Translations under genes and position numbers: made by a program
Shown here: piece by piece, positions 42,665 through 54,039 of the stretch
Position numbering within the stretch: the stretch's first letter is position 1
How the letters are laid out: each line of letters begins with the position of its first letter
Assembly (NCBI GenBank): GCA_940337035.1
Contig: CALNHX010001947.1
Coordinates: forward strand, 1-64,000
Reading direction: 5' to 3'
Origin: Agriotes lineatus
Lineage: Eukaryota; Arthropoda; Insecta; Coleoptera; Elateridae
Length of the DNA: 64,000 nt
Notes under the pieces: generated by a model
Told to the model about the DNA's origin: nothing
Database searches by the model: none
Seen by the model: only the letters and a program-made list of their open reading frames with translations

Positions 42665-43421
42665 ATGGTATTTTCAAATCAAATAACTGTAACAAAACTT
42701 GCAGAAGAAATTCGTAACTCTGAATCTATTAAAGAATGTGTTGAAACCTTGCGCAGTAACATTAAAAGCTATGATATTGGTTTAGAAAATACAGACTGTG
42801 ACGTAATGGATCTGTTTAAATCGTTTACAGCAGCAGAGAACAAAGTACCGAACTGCTGGTCAAAAATTCGCTCAGCTATGTGGCTTTGCTACCAGACTTA
42901 TCTACAAGTACAGTTGAAATGTCTAGCAGTTTTCCAGATGCTATTTGATCTAATACACAATGGCACTAAGAGTGCCCCTTTGCAGGTTGGATTGGCACAA
43001 ACTATTCATGACATGACTGGCTCTAAATTGTTACTTAAGATTATGAACCATTTTGGAATGACTGTTAGTTATGATGCGTTGCAGAGACATAACGTGGTAC
43101 TTGATGCTTCACGATTTGGCCCCTACCTCAAGATCTACCCGTCTTCACATAAAAAAAAGATACATGCAATGTTACAAACAGATTCATGCTTTAGAAGCGT
43201 CTGAGAAACTCAATCCGTTTGACTATGGTTACATAGACGGCACTTTAACTCCACAAGTGACAGATGATCCAACAGACTCTGAAGATTTTCCTAAACCCTG
43301 TAATTGCCAGCAATGCTTCAGAGAAAGTGTATGTCCCTGTAGAAGATTAGAAATAATGTGTTGTGACTTTTGTAAATGTAAAAGCAGCGTTTTGGAGCAA
43401 TGCAAAAACCCTCATAAATAA
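42665..43421 (+). pseudogene. C-terminal part of the same protein, with CXC-like cysteine cluster
   Basis: Block 42,665-43,204 (179 codons) contains ENKVPNCWSKIRSAMW, a PLQVGLAQTIHDMTGSKLL stretch and NHFGMTVSYDALQRHN, helical and possibly an HTH-like or catalytic-core piece; I cannot identify DDE residues. One frame over, 43,195-43,421 has LNPFDYGYIDGTLTPQV and then CNCQQCFRESVCPC, RRLEIMCCDFCKCK and a final QCKNPHK. The spacing of the Cys (CxC, CxC, CxxCxC) resembles tesmin/TSO1-like CXC domains. The middle of the protein, including any nuclease core, appears deleted between about 43,140 and 43,200, so the copy looks like a shortened derivative. Confidence 0.6.
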
Positions 43422-43923
43422 TCGTATTAAAGTATTTATCTTTGTAATATTTACAATATGCATTTTTTTGTATTATGTTATAGATTTCTATCGGTGTTAT
43501 CTACTCCAACGTATCTGTTTAAGAGTACTTAGTAAATTTTTTTGTACCTGAAAAAACACAGTTTTAGCTCTTTAATTCCACTCTTTTACCTTTACCCGAA
43601 AACACGCCATTGTTCAATTTTTTTCAAAACCACACTATACTTCAGAAACGATGAGATTAACCAAAAACTTTGTAATTACAATATTTGTTTGTGTTCAAAA
43701 AAGGAGTAAAATAACCTTTAAAAAATTAAAATCGAACCACTAGCTACGGAGATACAGTTAAACAAAAAATCAAGCAATATGGCGGCCATTTTTAAATATG
43801 GCGACCAAACTACCATGATCTGGACCATGTGACCATTTTTTTTTAAATACTACTATAGGGGTTTAACAAAGCCCTGCAATAAAACTTAGGGAACACAAAG
43901 CTTCACACACGACATGGGCTAGC

Positions 43924-44284
43924 CCCCGCACTAATAAGGAATATGCAATATGTTATTGGATACCCTTAATATATAGTTAGTTGTTTCATTAGTACCTACA
44001 AAAAATGCATGATTTCGGGACAAGTAAGACAACATTCTATTTTTCTCCAACTACTGAGAAATTCGGTAATATGACTTATTATTTAGAATCAAACATTGTA
44101 AGCAACATTGTAGAACATTCATGGCGCAAATAAACAATCACTGTACGGGGAAAATAAACAACAACGACGACGATCGCTGAATATTGTCGAAGCGTTTGTT
44201 TTTTATTTAAAATTTACCATGTAAAACCCTATCTTGTGTCCATTTTTGTACTAGTGCAAATATGAATCAAAAAGTGTACAGTTG
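43924..44284. other. No gene
   Basis: AT-rich sequence between the TIR transposon and the next LINE fragment. Nothing supportable. Confidence 0.5.
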
Positions 44285-44860
44285 TCAAGGTAATTGGTTT
44301 TTATACAAAATTATTCGACAATATGATGTCTTATTGGTGTGGTTGGAAAAAAAAATATTTTTGGATAATTTATTTGCTACAAAGTCAATATGGCGTAACC
44401 AGTTTAGTGTGGGATCTAAATAAACTTTGGGAAATTTTGTCTTTTCTAGATTTTGAAAATGTATTGCACGCAAGGTAGACAACTTTTATTCAAAGAAAGT
44501 CTTTTTTGTATACACCATTTAGAAGCTAATGATAGCGAATTATTCATTTTATGGATAAGGGTGTTTGTATCTGAATCTGCATTGACAAGACTTGTGTCAT
44601 CTGCGAACAGTAGCAGGTGGGCACTTGGAACCCCATCTATTAAAACATTTATATAAATAAAAAAGTGTGGGTCCAAGTACCGAAATCTGCAGTACAACAA
44701 ATATTAACTCTGATTGTTGACCCTTTAACAAAGGTAAGAACCAAACATCAAACAACAATTCTGACTCAAATCATGATTTTCCAATTTATTTATTAATAAA
44801 TTCTGGTAGAGATGATTAAAGCATTCGTTAAGTCACAAAATGTTGAGCCCAAATAAAAAC
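44285..44860 (-). pseudogene. LINE reverse transcriptase fragment (Jockey-like)
   Basis: On the minus strand, remnants from about 44,860 lead to block 44,700-44,446 with IYINVLIDGVPSAHLLLFADDTSLV, here cited only for its FADD box, and CIQKRLSLNKSC. A frame change leads into block 44,482-44,285 with KVYLDPTLNWLRHIDFVANK. These correspond to the catalytic palm and the following LGVxLDxxLTWxxH motif. No endonuclease and no 3' end. A third, separate LINE lineage in this window. Confidence 0.75.
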
Positions 44861-45079
44861 CTTTCATGTTATTACAATGAGGAGCATGTAAAAGATCTCT
44901 TGCTAAGGTTGGAACTCCTTAGTCTCGACAAAATTCTAAGTAGGACTAAGGTACCTGGTACTCTGCATGCCTAGTCCTTGTCCATGGGGTTGACAAAAAG
45001 GGCCTATGAAGGCCTACTTGCCTGACATCAGTCTCCCGAAAACTGATACTAACTACTAACTAGTTATAAGAAGAACAGG

Positions 45080-46140
45080 GACTTTCTAAAGGAAATAACT
45101 TTAGTGTTTTTCAAACCATTCCCCTTGCCATAATACATTTGCACATTCCTATAAACCACTTCTCAAAACAGGCAGAGAATTCAATTTTTGGAAGCTCGTC
45201 ACACATCCACTGCTTTTTTAATCTTTAGAAACAAAAAGAAATCACTAGGGGCAAGATTTGTGCTGTAGGAAAGGTGAGTGAACAGCTGAGCTCCAGATTT
45301 TCGTATGAAGTTTAAGTTTTCGCGGCCATATGCAAAGTTACATTATCGTGATGTAACAAAATGCCACGTAAATCGGATTTCCGGTGACCACTACACAATT
45401 TGTCTGAGACTCAAGGAAGTTACAGTTTTTCGGTAAAAAAAAAATAAATGAATTAGTGCAAATACACCACAAAGTCTGAGAAAAGCAGTAATCATTTTTT
45501 TTGTGTGCACTTTTAACACAAATAACACATGACATAGCTTCACTTTCAAAAATCGAAACACTTAATTGCTTAGTCTCAGAGTCATAATTATAGAACCAAG
45601 ACTCTCACCGCTAACTATATAAACACATATTTGGAAGATCTTGCGTTAAACTTTTCTAACATACATCTACACCAGTCTGCCTATGTTTGTATTGTTCGCT
45701 GGCTGACAAAAATATGGAATCCACCAGTTTGCCAAATTTTTTACAACTGTTGGTGTAAAATGTTATCTACTGTGGATGATCCTATACCTGGTTTTTGTTG
45801 AATCTCTCTAGAAGTTCTATTCTGAGTTTCTTTATGCAGCTTTTCCGTAGCACTACTGGTTTAGGCACAAACAGCTACTGGAGGTTGACCAGGTCTCAGT
45901 TCATCTTTTAACGTATACCGCCCATGTTTACATTTATGAAACCAGTAACTAACTGTGGATAACAAAGAACTTTCACAATGTCTAGTGGGTAACCAACAAC
46001 TTATAACCAACCTCTCAAAGTTGCAACTAGAAACTCTCAAAAAAATTAGTTTTCATTATATGCAAATGGTTTCAATTTGATTGCCATCCATGGCCCACTA
46101 GTAGCAATTAGCAGAACAGACCTCAAATATTAGGACAACG
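45080..46140 (-). pseudogene. mariner-like transposase, heavily decayed
   Basis: Minus strand, 5' to 3': near 45,950-45,700 an HTH region reads KCKHGRYTLKDELRPGQPP and later TSREIQQKPGIGSSTVDNIL, the mariner paired-domain pattern. Near 45,390-45,330 a WSPEIRFTWHFVTS piece is followed by CNFAYGREN (degenerate LLHHDNAxxH box). Near 45,290-45,230 SYSTNLAPSDFFLFLKIKK is the third-Asp signature (YSPDLAPSDFF in the family); the first Asp has become Asn here. Several stops interrupt it. End TIRs are not certain; TTAGGACAACGATAAATAA near 46,130 may be one. Long dead. Confidence 0.8.
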
Positions 46141-46225
46141 ATAAATAATAAATTTTATGAAAGATTAACTGTAACCTTCTTTTTCGAACGATAATACAAC
46201 AATAACAAATTTTCACTAGGCAACC

Positions 46226-46500
46226 GATTGAAAGGCGATTAGTGAGACGCTAAAGGAACTCAGAAGAAATTCAGACAACCTCGAAAGATTAGTTGTGCAG
46301 GGCAGAATTCAGGGATCGAGACCGCGGGGACGATCACCAAAAAGGTGGACGGACCAGATCAAAGAGGTCACCGGCCACACTATTGAGCAGGCTACAAGAA
46401 CAGCCCGAAACAGAAGTCGATGGCGTAACATCGTAAAAAGAAGCATGCAGAACATGTAGTTCTTGGGTCACGACGCTTCTGACAAGAAGCTTACGACGGA
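46226..46500 (+). pseudogene. 3' end of an RTE-like LINE (C-terminal tail only)
   Basis: The frame reads NLERLVVQGRIQGSRPRGRS, PKRWTDQIKEVTG and RSRWRNIVKRSMQNM then a stop at about 46,458. This is the PRGRxxxRWxD tail characteristic of RTE and related endonuclease-RT proteins, equivalent to the tail of element B. Everything 5' of it is absent: a severe 5' truncation. Confidence 0.75.
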
Positions 46501-46934
46501 GAGAAAGGAACTCAAATGTATCAGTGCATTATGAACAAGTGACTTAAAAGCAGAGCAAAGTGTAGTGACATTTATTCCAAGGAAAAGACAATTTTAGAAG
46601 TTAGGCAAAGACATAACATCAAAACTGTAGTCCATACGGTCAAACATGTTATCAATCCTCATTTCATACAAAATTTCCTATTAATTTTTAAACCGACACC
46701 GTAAGTTTATTTCATGTTCACCAGAGCTAAGCCCTAATTTATTGCGAGTAGATAAAATAAGGAATGATTTTTTGTAATATTATATTCTTTTAATTTGCTC
46801 TGAGTTTGACAGACAAAGTTCTTAATTGAAACTTAACAATACATTATAAAGTGTAGTATGCCTTGCCATAAATTTTATATTTTATTTAAAACACTTATTA
46901 TATTTTAAACGACGAAGGCTATTACAATTAATCA

Positions 46935-47400
46935 CTCAAAAAGTGAAGCAAAAATATTTACGCTACATAGAATAATCAGTCCGCCTAGAATGCTAATAAA
47001 CAACTACAATATTGAGTGGAATCCGTCCGACAAAGCTGTTAAGCACCTGGGAGTTCATCTTAATCAGCGGTTAACTTGGGGCTACCACCAAGAAGGTGTG
47101 CTATGCACAAATGGCTCATCTTTATCCTATTCAGAACAGGAAAACGTCTCTACAAATTAAGTGCGGCTTATTAATCTATCAATCTCTGGTCCGTGAAGTA
47201 ATAACCTATGGATGCCCAATATAGGGAGCTGCCTCCAAACTCCACATCAGAGAGTTGCAAGTACTGCAAAATAAGGTTTTGAGGATTGTGCTAAATGCAC
47301 ATTAGTTCGTGCAAAATGAGAAAATTCACAATGAACGAAGGTATACCAACTATTTAAGAACAGGTGTGTAAAGTGATCACTAAGTTTTACAAAAACGTGA
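46935..47400 (+). pseudogene. Jockey-type LINE reverse transcriptase thumb fragment
   Basis: The sequence reads IEWNPSDKAVKHLGVHLNQR then LTWGYHQ, then, with frame changes, LINLSISGP and KLHIRELQVLQNKVLRIVL, and a final IHNERRYTNYLRTG-like end. These match the YLGVxLDxxLTWxxH, LIxPVxxYGxPxWG and QNKxLR positions of Jockey ORF2 after the FADD box. Stops and shifts throughout. It lies immediately upstream of the LINE at 47,535. Confidence 0.7.
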
Positions 47401-47537
47401 ATAAGTGCGCGAGTGCAAAACATTAATCCTTGGAAGCAACACAGATTCATGTTAGAGTAAAACGACAACTACCCCAGGATGTTTATAAATCTGAAAACGA
47501 AAGTGACAATAATTAACTGTATTAAGTTAAATATGAT

Positions 47538-48268
47538 ATGTTTAAGCAAATCAAAGATAAACTAGAATCGATGGATGACAAACTAGATAAATTAAATAAG
47601 GAAGTGGATAAACTAAAGAAAGAAAATACAACACTGAAGAACAAAACGAATGAGCAAGAACACAGAATTGAAAACCTCGAAAGAGAAATAAAAAAGAAAA
47701 ATTTTATCATAAAAGGAGTGATAGATGAAGAAGATGAAGAGAAACAAGACACTGAAAATAACATTAAAGCAATATTCAAGAAGATAGAAATAAATATACA
47801 AGAACAGACAGATATAGAGGAAATAACAAGAAAGGGGAAATTTAAAGAAGGATATAATAGGAGTATACTAATAAAGTTAACGAAAGACAAGATGAAAACT
47901 GAAATATTAAGCAAAGCTAAAGGATTAAAGGCACCCAAATATGGATCAAACAAGACTACCCGAAAAAGATAGTAAACGAACGGAAAATATTAATTCCACA
48001 GCTAAAATCCGCAAGGAACAATGAACAGGAAGCAAGTTTAAAATACAACAAGCTAATAATAAATAACAAGACATATTACGCAGAAGATGTGGTGAACAAG
48101 TCACACTTCACCGATAACATGGAGGAAAAGAAACAACAGGAAGAATCACAAGGTGAAAAAAGTACAAACAGAATATACAAGCAAACTATCGATGAAAGAT
48201 CCCCCGAAGGAAACACACTAGAACAACAGCTAAGCAGAATTACCAAAACAGCACGAACAAAAAACTAG
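47538..48268 (+). pseudogene. LINE ORF1: coiled-coil RNA-binding protein, frameshifted
   Basis: ATG at 47,538. Residues ~1-60 form a coiled coil with heptads (KLESMDDKLDKLNKEVDKL, KKENTTLKNK, HRIENLEREI), followed by an L1-ORF1-like RRM region (KKKNFIIKGV, TENNIKAIFKKIEINIQEQ, NRSILIKLT). The first frame stops at 47,972. One base over, coding continues as YPKKIVNERKILIPQLKSAR, KLIINNKTYYAEDVVN and ends at TAG 48,266-48,268. Expected role is binding element RNA as a trimer. Confidence 0.75.
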
Positions 48269-48369
48269 GTACTAAAAAACAAAAAAAGGACGGTCACAAA
48301 GGTAACGAAACAAGCTATACATACGGCAAAAATCGAAAAGAAACACAACAAAAACGTAACACTAATAAT

Positions 48370-48740
48370 AAACGAAAAACATGGAAACTCGCAACATGGA
48401 ACGTGAGGGGAATTAGTGGGAAAGAGAACGAACTTGCGGATGAATTAGAAAATACCAATATAGAAATTATAGGAATAACAGAGACCAAAAAGAAAGGACA
48501 AGGGACAGTAATCATTAACCACGGAAATCTACTAATATACAGCGGGGTAGAAGATACGAAAAGGGCACAAGCAGGAGTAGCTTGCAAGATTAAGAAAGAT
48601 ACAATAGGAGCAGTGAAAAATTGGAAATTTTATAGCGAAAGAATAATGAGAGTAGATATAGTAAGGGACAAAAACGAAAGATATTTTCTAATAATATGCT
48701 ACGGACCAGATGAAAATGATAGCCCAAGAAGCATTTTTGG
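48370..48740 (+). pseudogene. LINE ORF2 endonuclease, first half
   Basis: KLATWNVRGISGKENELADE with the catalytic Asn, then NIEIIGITETKKKGQG with the catalytic Glu, then AQAGVACKIKKDT and FLIICYGPDENDSPRS. Coding is cut at 48,740 (SIF then GG) by the 1.8-kb insert and resumes at 50,567 in frame as WKKLQEVLDKSKG, so the insertion is later than the LINE. Confidence 0.85.
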
Positions 48741-50560
48741 TTAAAATTACGTAATTTCGACTTATAGTAGGTACCCACCTTAACCAATTTCAAATAAACC
48801 TTATTGACCTAAAATTTACGTAAAATATACGTAAGTGGGGAATTAGAGGACGTCAAGGCAACGTCCTAAATAGGTATATAAGGAATAATTCCCTGTTGGT
48901 TAAAGAACGTATTTCCCTAAGTAGGTATTTGAGACCTAAACATTACGTGGGATTTATGTCGTATTTTCGTATTTTCTACAAAATCAGTTATCTTTATTTA
49001 AAAGCAGACTTTCTTTCTCGATCGTCAGTTATCCTCATTATTTTTGACCAATAAGAAATACTGCTACAGAATAAACATATGAAACAAGACACGGGCTAGA
49101 CCAAACTTATATCGGTATGAGTTGTAACCGTCATTATGGCTAGGTTAACGTTTACTATTAATATTAGCGACCTTGTACATGGAATTGCATAAGTTCTGTA
49201 AAGCTGATGTAATTGCCAATCAAAATTTACTGTTAATATATGAGTATTGTACTTTCAAAAAATCTGCGCGCCCTAAACATTTTACATTTTCGAAATAATA
49301 ATAATAAATAAATTATTTGTATTTTTTGAATTTTTGTGCTTAAAGCTACCAAATCGTTTTATATGGTTCCTTAGTTGTGTTAATACAAAAGGTTTTTATT
49401 TTATTTTCTTCGGGTGCATAATTATTTATTTATTTATTAACTAGATTTCATTCTAAAAGAGGCTTCTACAAGAAATATGGCGGATGTAAAATCATGTGAC
49501 CTAAAAGTTCAGATTCCTTAAAATTTAGGCCTAATGAACAATTTTCCCATCGATAAGGTCCAAATTACTTAAACTGAAGACTTAAATGTCAAGTAATACC
49601 TATTTAGGTAAAATTTACCTTGAAGTTGCTAGACTCCCAAAATATATGTCGACTTAGAAGTTATTAAGACCGAAAATGGTCGTTTAACCCTAAATAGGTT
49701 TATTTGACTTTTAGGTTACATTTTTAAAGTGAGGTTATGTATGTACATGTAATCCATGCTGCTGATGGTAAAATTGATGATTTCACAGATTTAACAGTTG
49801 TAGGGGTGAATTTTGGATTCGTACGTTTTATTCTGCTGTAATAATCTGTAGTTAGTCGATATGGTTTAACCGTACTATTACACTTTTGGAACACGACTCT
49901 TCTGACATGTATACCCAGGAAATTGTAAATCATCAAAGCAACGTTATCGACGGTGTTAAACCCTTGTAAAGGCATAAAGACGTAATTTCAACTAAGAGGT
50001 AATTTACTAAATGTTATTGGTTAGATAAATTAACTTTGAATCATATTTGTTAGGTATTGTGACCATTAAGTCTAGAAAGTATAACTGGTATAATCATTTA
50101 TGTTGAAATTACGTCAACCATACGTAAAATAGGAATTAAGTTTGTTTAATAAGTTTATCATTGACTTATATTTGACATTTTTATGTCAAAATTGAGTAAA
50201 TTGTCCTTATTCTATTACTAAGCCAAAAACTCTGACCATGAAGTCAGTATTTAGGACACCATTACATATTATTTTCTTACTGACTAACCCCAAAGTCTTT
50301 CCAACTTTTTGGTTAGATTTTACGGAATTATGACGTAATATTTTCTTACAGAATTACCTCAAAAGCACTTAGATTTATAGTCGTATTTTATGGAAAAAAT
50401 ACGTAATTACTACTAAAAAAACTACTAACTAGCAAATATGTGCTGTAGGTTAAATATAGAAGTTGAAATTACGTACTTTTGACTAAATTAAGTTATCTTG
50501 GCTTTAATCTGGTAAAAGTAACTTGTTTTGCTGCTTGGGAGTGTAAAGAATAAAACTCAG
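48741..50560. mobile_element. Unclassified 1.8-kb insert in the LINE endonuclease
   Basis: Inserted between TTTTGG (48,735-48,740) and TTTTGG (50,561-50,566), a 6-bp TSD. It starts TTAAAATTACGTAATTTCG and ends AATAAAACTCAG. Subterminal inverted motifs: ACGTAATTTCGACTTATAG at 48,748 against AGAAGTTGAAATTACGT at 50,458. The 10-mer ACGTAATTTC or its complement recurs at 48,748, 49,981, 50,104 and 50,463, and TTAGGTAAAATTTACCTT (49,604-49,622) is a local palindrome. No open frame with domains. Might be a non-autonomous DNA element; class unknown. Confidence 0.6.
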
Positions 50561-50566
50561 TTTTGG

Positions 50567-51677
50567 AAAAAAATTACAAGAAGTCCTAGATAAAAGCAAA
50601 GGAATAAAAATTATAATGGGAGACATGAACGGCAGAGTAGGTAATAAAACAGAAAATTGGAATGGAGCAATCGGAAGCTACGGAGAAGAGAAGATTAATA
50701 AAAACGGGAAATTATTACTAGAATTCTGCCTAGATAACAACCTAACCATTACGAATACTATATTCCAACATAAAAGAATACACATGATTACAAGAGAAGT
50801 AAGATCCAGGAACGAACAATCCATAATAGACTACATAATAGTAGCGACCACTATCTACAAACAAACAAACAAATCTAGTAGAAACAACAATCGCGGATAA
50901 GAACCATAAAGAAGTTAAAATCCAACAGAAAGTTAAAACAGGGACCCAAATAAACCTACATAAGCTCAGAAACAACAAGAATAAAGATGAGTACACAAGA
51001 ATATTAGAAGAACAATTAGGAACAAACAGACAAATAAGCAACGACATCGAAGACGAATGGAAGGCATTTAAAAGAATAATGATAAACGCTGCAAAAAAGC
51101 ATGTGGCATCAGAAGGAATAAGAACAACAACAAAAGAACTGACTGGTGGAACGGAGAAATAAGAGAAGAAGTTAAAAGGAAAAAAACAATATGGAAAGAG
51201 TACATAAGTGTGGGAACACAAGAAAAATATGAACAATATAAACAACAACGCCAGAAAGTCAAGGAAATAGTGGCAAGAGCAAAAAGAGAAAGCTGGGATA
51301 AGTTCGGGGAATCAATGGAGACGAACTGCAAAGAAAACACGAAACTATTTTACAGAATGTTAAAAGGGCTAAGAACAAACAAAGAAACAGTATTAAAAAA
51401 TATAAATGACAAAGAAGGAAACATAATTACAGAGGACAAACTGATAATTAAAAGATGGAGAGAATATTTTAAAGATCTCCTAAACAGAAATACCAACGAC
51501 GCAAATCAGACACAAGAGATGTCACAAGCAGAAGACACCAAGGAAACTGACAACGGACACCCTATAAATGAGGAGGAGGTAAACCAGGCAATAAATAAGA
51601 GTGGGGAAAGCTCCGGGTTGCAACGAAATCACGCCTGAAATGATTAAAAATTTGGGGACTAACACACGACAATACCT
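50567..51677 (+). pseudogene. LINE ORF2 endonuclease second half and linker
   Basis: KGIKIIMGDMNGRVGNK holds the catalytic GDxN, then LLLEFCLDNNLTITNT and SIIDYIIV. After a frame change the linker follows (EQYKQQRQKVKEIVARAK, ESMETNCKENTKLFYRMLKG, RWREYFKDLLN) and then PEMIKNLGTNTRQYLLK, the RT lead-in. In the intact family a PGxDxIxxEMIK box stands here; SGESSGLQRNH shows it has shifted out of frame. The hAT-type MITE cuts it at 51,678. Confidence 0.8.
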
Positions 51678-51685
51678 ATTAAAAT

Positions 51686-52635
51686 TAGGGATGCACCGAT
51701 ACCGATACTCGGTATCGGCATATCGGCCGAATTAGGGATATATCGGTATTGGTCATATCAGCCTTCCTTTTTGCCGATATATCGGCAAAAGTGAATTTCC
51801 TTTCAATATTTAATATTTTAATAAATAAATGAACAATAAAATGTAAATAATCATTGTGGAGTATAAAATATAACTACTATCTAATATTGCAAATTCATTT
51901 TGTGTAAATTATTATGTAAAAACATTAGGCTCTCCATCCAGTGTGTTGCGCCATGCAGCGAAATATCTTCGAGCTTTTGGAATGCACTGCATCAGCAAAA
52001 AAAAGAAGGGTAAAGGTTCAGGGTCATTTAAATTCCCCCAGCTGGGGGCCCCTTGCGTCCCTCTTCAGCCAATAACGGGAATATTTCACAATGGGTGGAG
52101 AATGCAAGAGAGGCCAGGTAAGGTGGAGAAGTACTGCCCCGACATTCGCTTCAGAGAAGGTACTTTGTTGACTCAGGAAAACCACCTAAAAACCTAAATC
52201 AAAGAAGGCGGCCAAGAGAATCGAACCCACGACCTCTCGAATACTAAGCAGACGTGGTAACCACTAGTCCATAGAGCTCAGTCCATCAGCAAAAACATTC
52301 GATCAGGCGATGCCATTTCAAGGTCTTGCATCATCAGAAATTGTTAACAATACTAACTAATAGGTCAAGAAAAAAAATGACTGTTAAATAGCGTTACTAA
52401 AACGAAATGACAAGAAGACACCTCCATAAGCAAACCTAAGCTAGAGTTCGTACTTAGGGGATTACCCCGCCCGAATCAAGCAAGCAGCGGCGCACACGTG
52501 CTTGCATGTAGTCAAAAAGTAGTGGAGAGAGCAATGAGAATATATCAGCCGATATATCGGCGTATCGGCCTCGATTATATCGGTATCGGCCGATATATCG
52601 GTATCGACCAAAAAACCCGTATCGGTGCATCCCTA
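51686..52635. mobile_element. hAT-type MITE, 950 bp, inserted in the LINE
   Basis: Ends TAGGGATGCACCGATACCGA and TATCGGTGCATCCCTA, flanked by ATTAAAAT at 51,678-51,685 and 52,636-52,643: a perfect 8-bp TSD. Both subterminal regions are packed with ATATCGGC/GCCGATATATCGG repeats. It carries a SINE (52,002-52,283). The end sequence resembles that of 4453-5563 (TAGGGATG), so the two may be mobilised by related transposases. No transposase inside. Confidence 0.92.
52002..52283 (-). mobile_element. tRNA-derived SINE inside the hAT-type MITE
   Basis: Flanked by CATCAGCAAAAA at 51,990-52,001 and 52,284-52,295 (12-bp TSD). On the minus strand it starts with a tRNA-like head: TGGACTAGTGGTTACCACG (A box) and GTCGTGGGTTCGATTCTC (B box, TTCGATT loop). 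The body includes TTTCCTGAGTCAACAAAGTA and CCAGCTGGGGGAATTTAAAT. Pol III promoter elements are internal. 282 bp. Confidence 0.88.
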
Positions 52636-52643
52636 ATTAAAAT

Positions 52644-54039
52644 TAATTAATCTAATATAGAGGAAGAAAAAAGTTCCTCAGGAATGGACAAACGCAATAA
52701 TACTTCCAATACACAAGAAAGGAAACGCCAAAGAATGTAAAAATTACAGTGGAATATCTTTGCTATGTGTAATGGCCAAAACATATGAAAGCATATTAGA
52801 GAATCGACTAAGAGAAGAAACAGAAAGCAAACTACAAGATGAGCAGAGCGGATTTAGGAAAAATCATAGTACACAAGACCATTTATTTACGCTGCAACAA
52901 ATAATAAAGAAAGCCACAAAAATAAATCATTATACTTAAGCTTTATTGATATGGAAAAAGCGTTTGACCTAATCAGTAGACAATCAGTGTGGGATAGTTT
53001 AAAAGCGAAAAAAATAAATAAAGAACTAATCGAGGCAATTAAAAGTGTATACAAAAACACAACTAATCAAATAAGAACCAACAACAGAATATCCGAAAAG
53101 TTTATCACCACAAAAGGAGTAAGACAGGGGGGAAGACTAAGCCCAGCACTATTCATAAACACTATAAAAGACGAAATAATCAAAGTATGTAAAGACAAGT
53201 TCAAAAAGTACTACGTAGGCTGGAATCAACTCCGATCAGTTAATGCAGAGATTTGTATATTCCCGGACGAAATTGTACTCATGGCAGAAACAAAGGAAAA
53301 GCTGAAATATAATCTGGAAATATGGAATACTGCAGCGAAGAAATATGGTTTAAGCGTGAACATACAAAAAACACAAGTAATGGAAATTTCAAAGAAGAAA
53401 GAAAGAATGAAGGAAGGAACAACATCAATAAATATACAAATAAATGGAGAAACAATAGAAGAGACGAACAAATATATATACCTAGGAACCATGGTAAACA
53501 GGAAAGGGGATCTAGAAGATGAAATTAACAACAGATTAGGCAGGACTGGAGGATTATTACAGAGGTTAAGCAAAGGATTTTTAAATAATAAACAAATATT
53601 GAACAAAACCAAGATGATAGTATATACGTACCAACGCTCATATACTGATGTGATAACTGGATACTTAACAAAAGACAGAGGAGCAGAATTCAAGCAGCGG
53701 AAATGAGGTACCTAAGAAGAGTATTGAATATCAAAAGGACAGATAAAGTAAGGAACGAGAAAATAAGAGAAGAATTAAACATAAATACACTCGAGGAAGA
53801 AATAGAAGTAAGGAAACTAAGATAGTTCGGCCATATGATAAGAATGGACGAAAATCGACAAACGAAACGAGTATTGGAATCCAGAACAACGGGGAAAAAC
53901 AGAAGAGGCAAACCATGCAGAACGTGGAATACTGACATGATGGAAATACTTCCACAAAGAGGGAAAAAATGGAGTGAAGCCACCCAATTAGCCAGAGACA
54001 AGAAAGCATGGAGGAAATTTATAAATAATGTAGAATAAC
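52644..54039 (+). pseudogene. LINE ORF2 reverse transcriptase and C-terminal tail
   Basis: PQEWTNAIILPIHKKGN and KNYSGISLLCVMAKTYES open the RT; DEQSGFRKNHSTQDHLFT follows. After a frame change, block 52,951-53,706 has IDMEKAFDLISRQSVWDSL, GVRQGGRLSPALFINTIKDE and, at 53,260-53,271, FPDE where the catalytic FADD should be, followed by IVLMAETKEKL. The second catalytic Asp is Glu, so the polymerase is dead even apart from the frame breaks. The thumb has YIYLGTMVNRKGDLEDEI. The C-terminal tail from 53,700 (MRYLRRVLNI, FGHMIRMDENRQTKR, RGKPCRTWNTDMM, AWRKFINNVE) ends at 54,039. Confidence 0.88.

Larger units (their letters stand above)
41473..43923 (+). mobile_element. TIR transposon with ~285-bp termini and a degenerate cysteine-rich protein
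   Basis: The outer ends are GCTAGCCCATGTC at 41,473 and GACATGGGCTAGC at 43,923. Inverted similarity continues inward for about 285 bp: GTGTGAAG, GGGCTTTGTTAAAC, CCAGATCATGGT, TTGGTCGCCATATTTAAAAA, TGGCCGCCATATTGCTTGAT on the left, all returned on the right. Between the ends are remnants of one plus-strand protein (41,886-43,421). The element has the build of a DNA transposon, but I cannot place it in a named superfamily. The flanks (TCTAGAC and CCCCGCA) show no clear TSD. Confidence 0.8.

Noticed and set aside
47522..47953. 143-codon minus-strand frame looking like a membrane protein (Phe/Ser-rich)
   Set aside because: It is the complement of the Lys/Glu-rich coiled-coil ORF1, which explains the composition.
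52210..52285. Possible tRNA gene on the minus strand
   Set aside because: Good A and B boxes, but it is bounded by a 12-bp TSD with a 280-bp body: a SINE.
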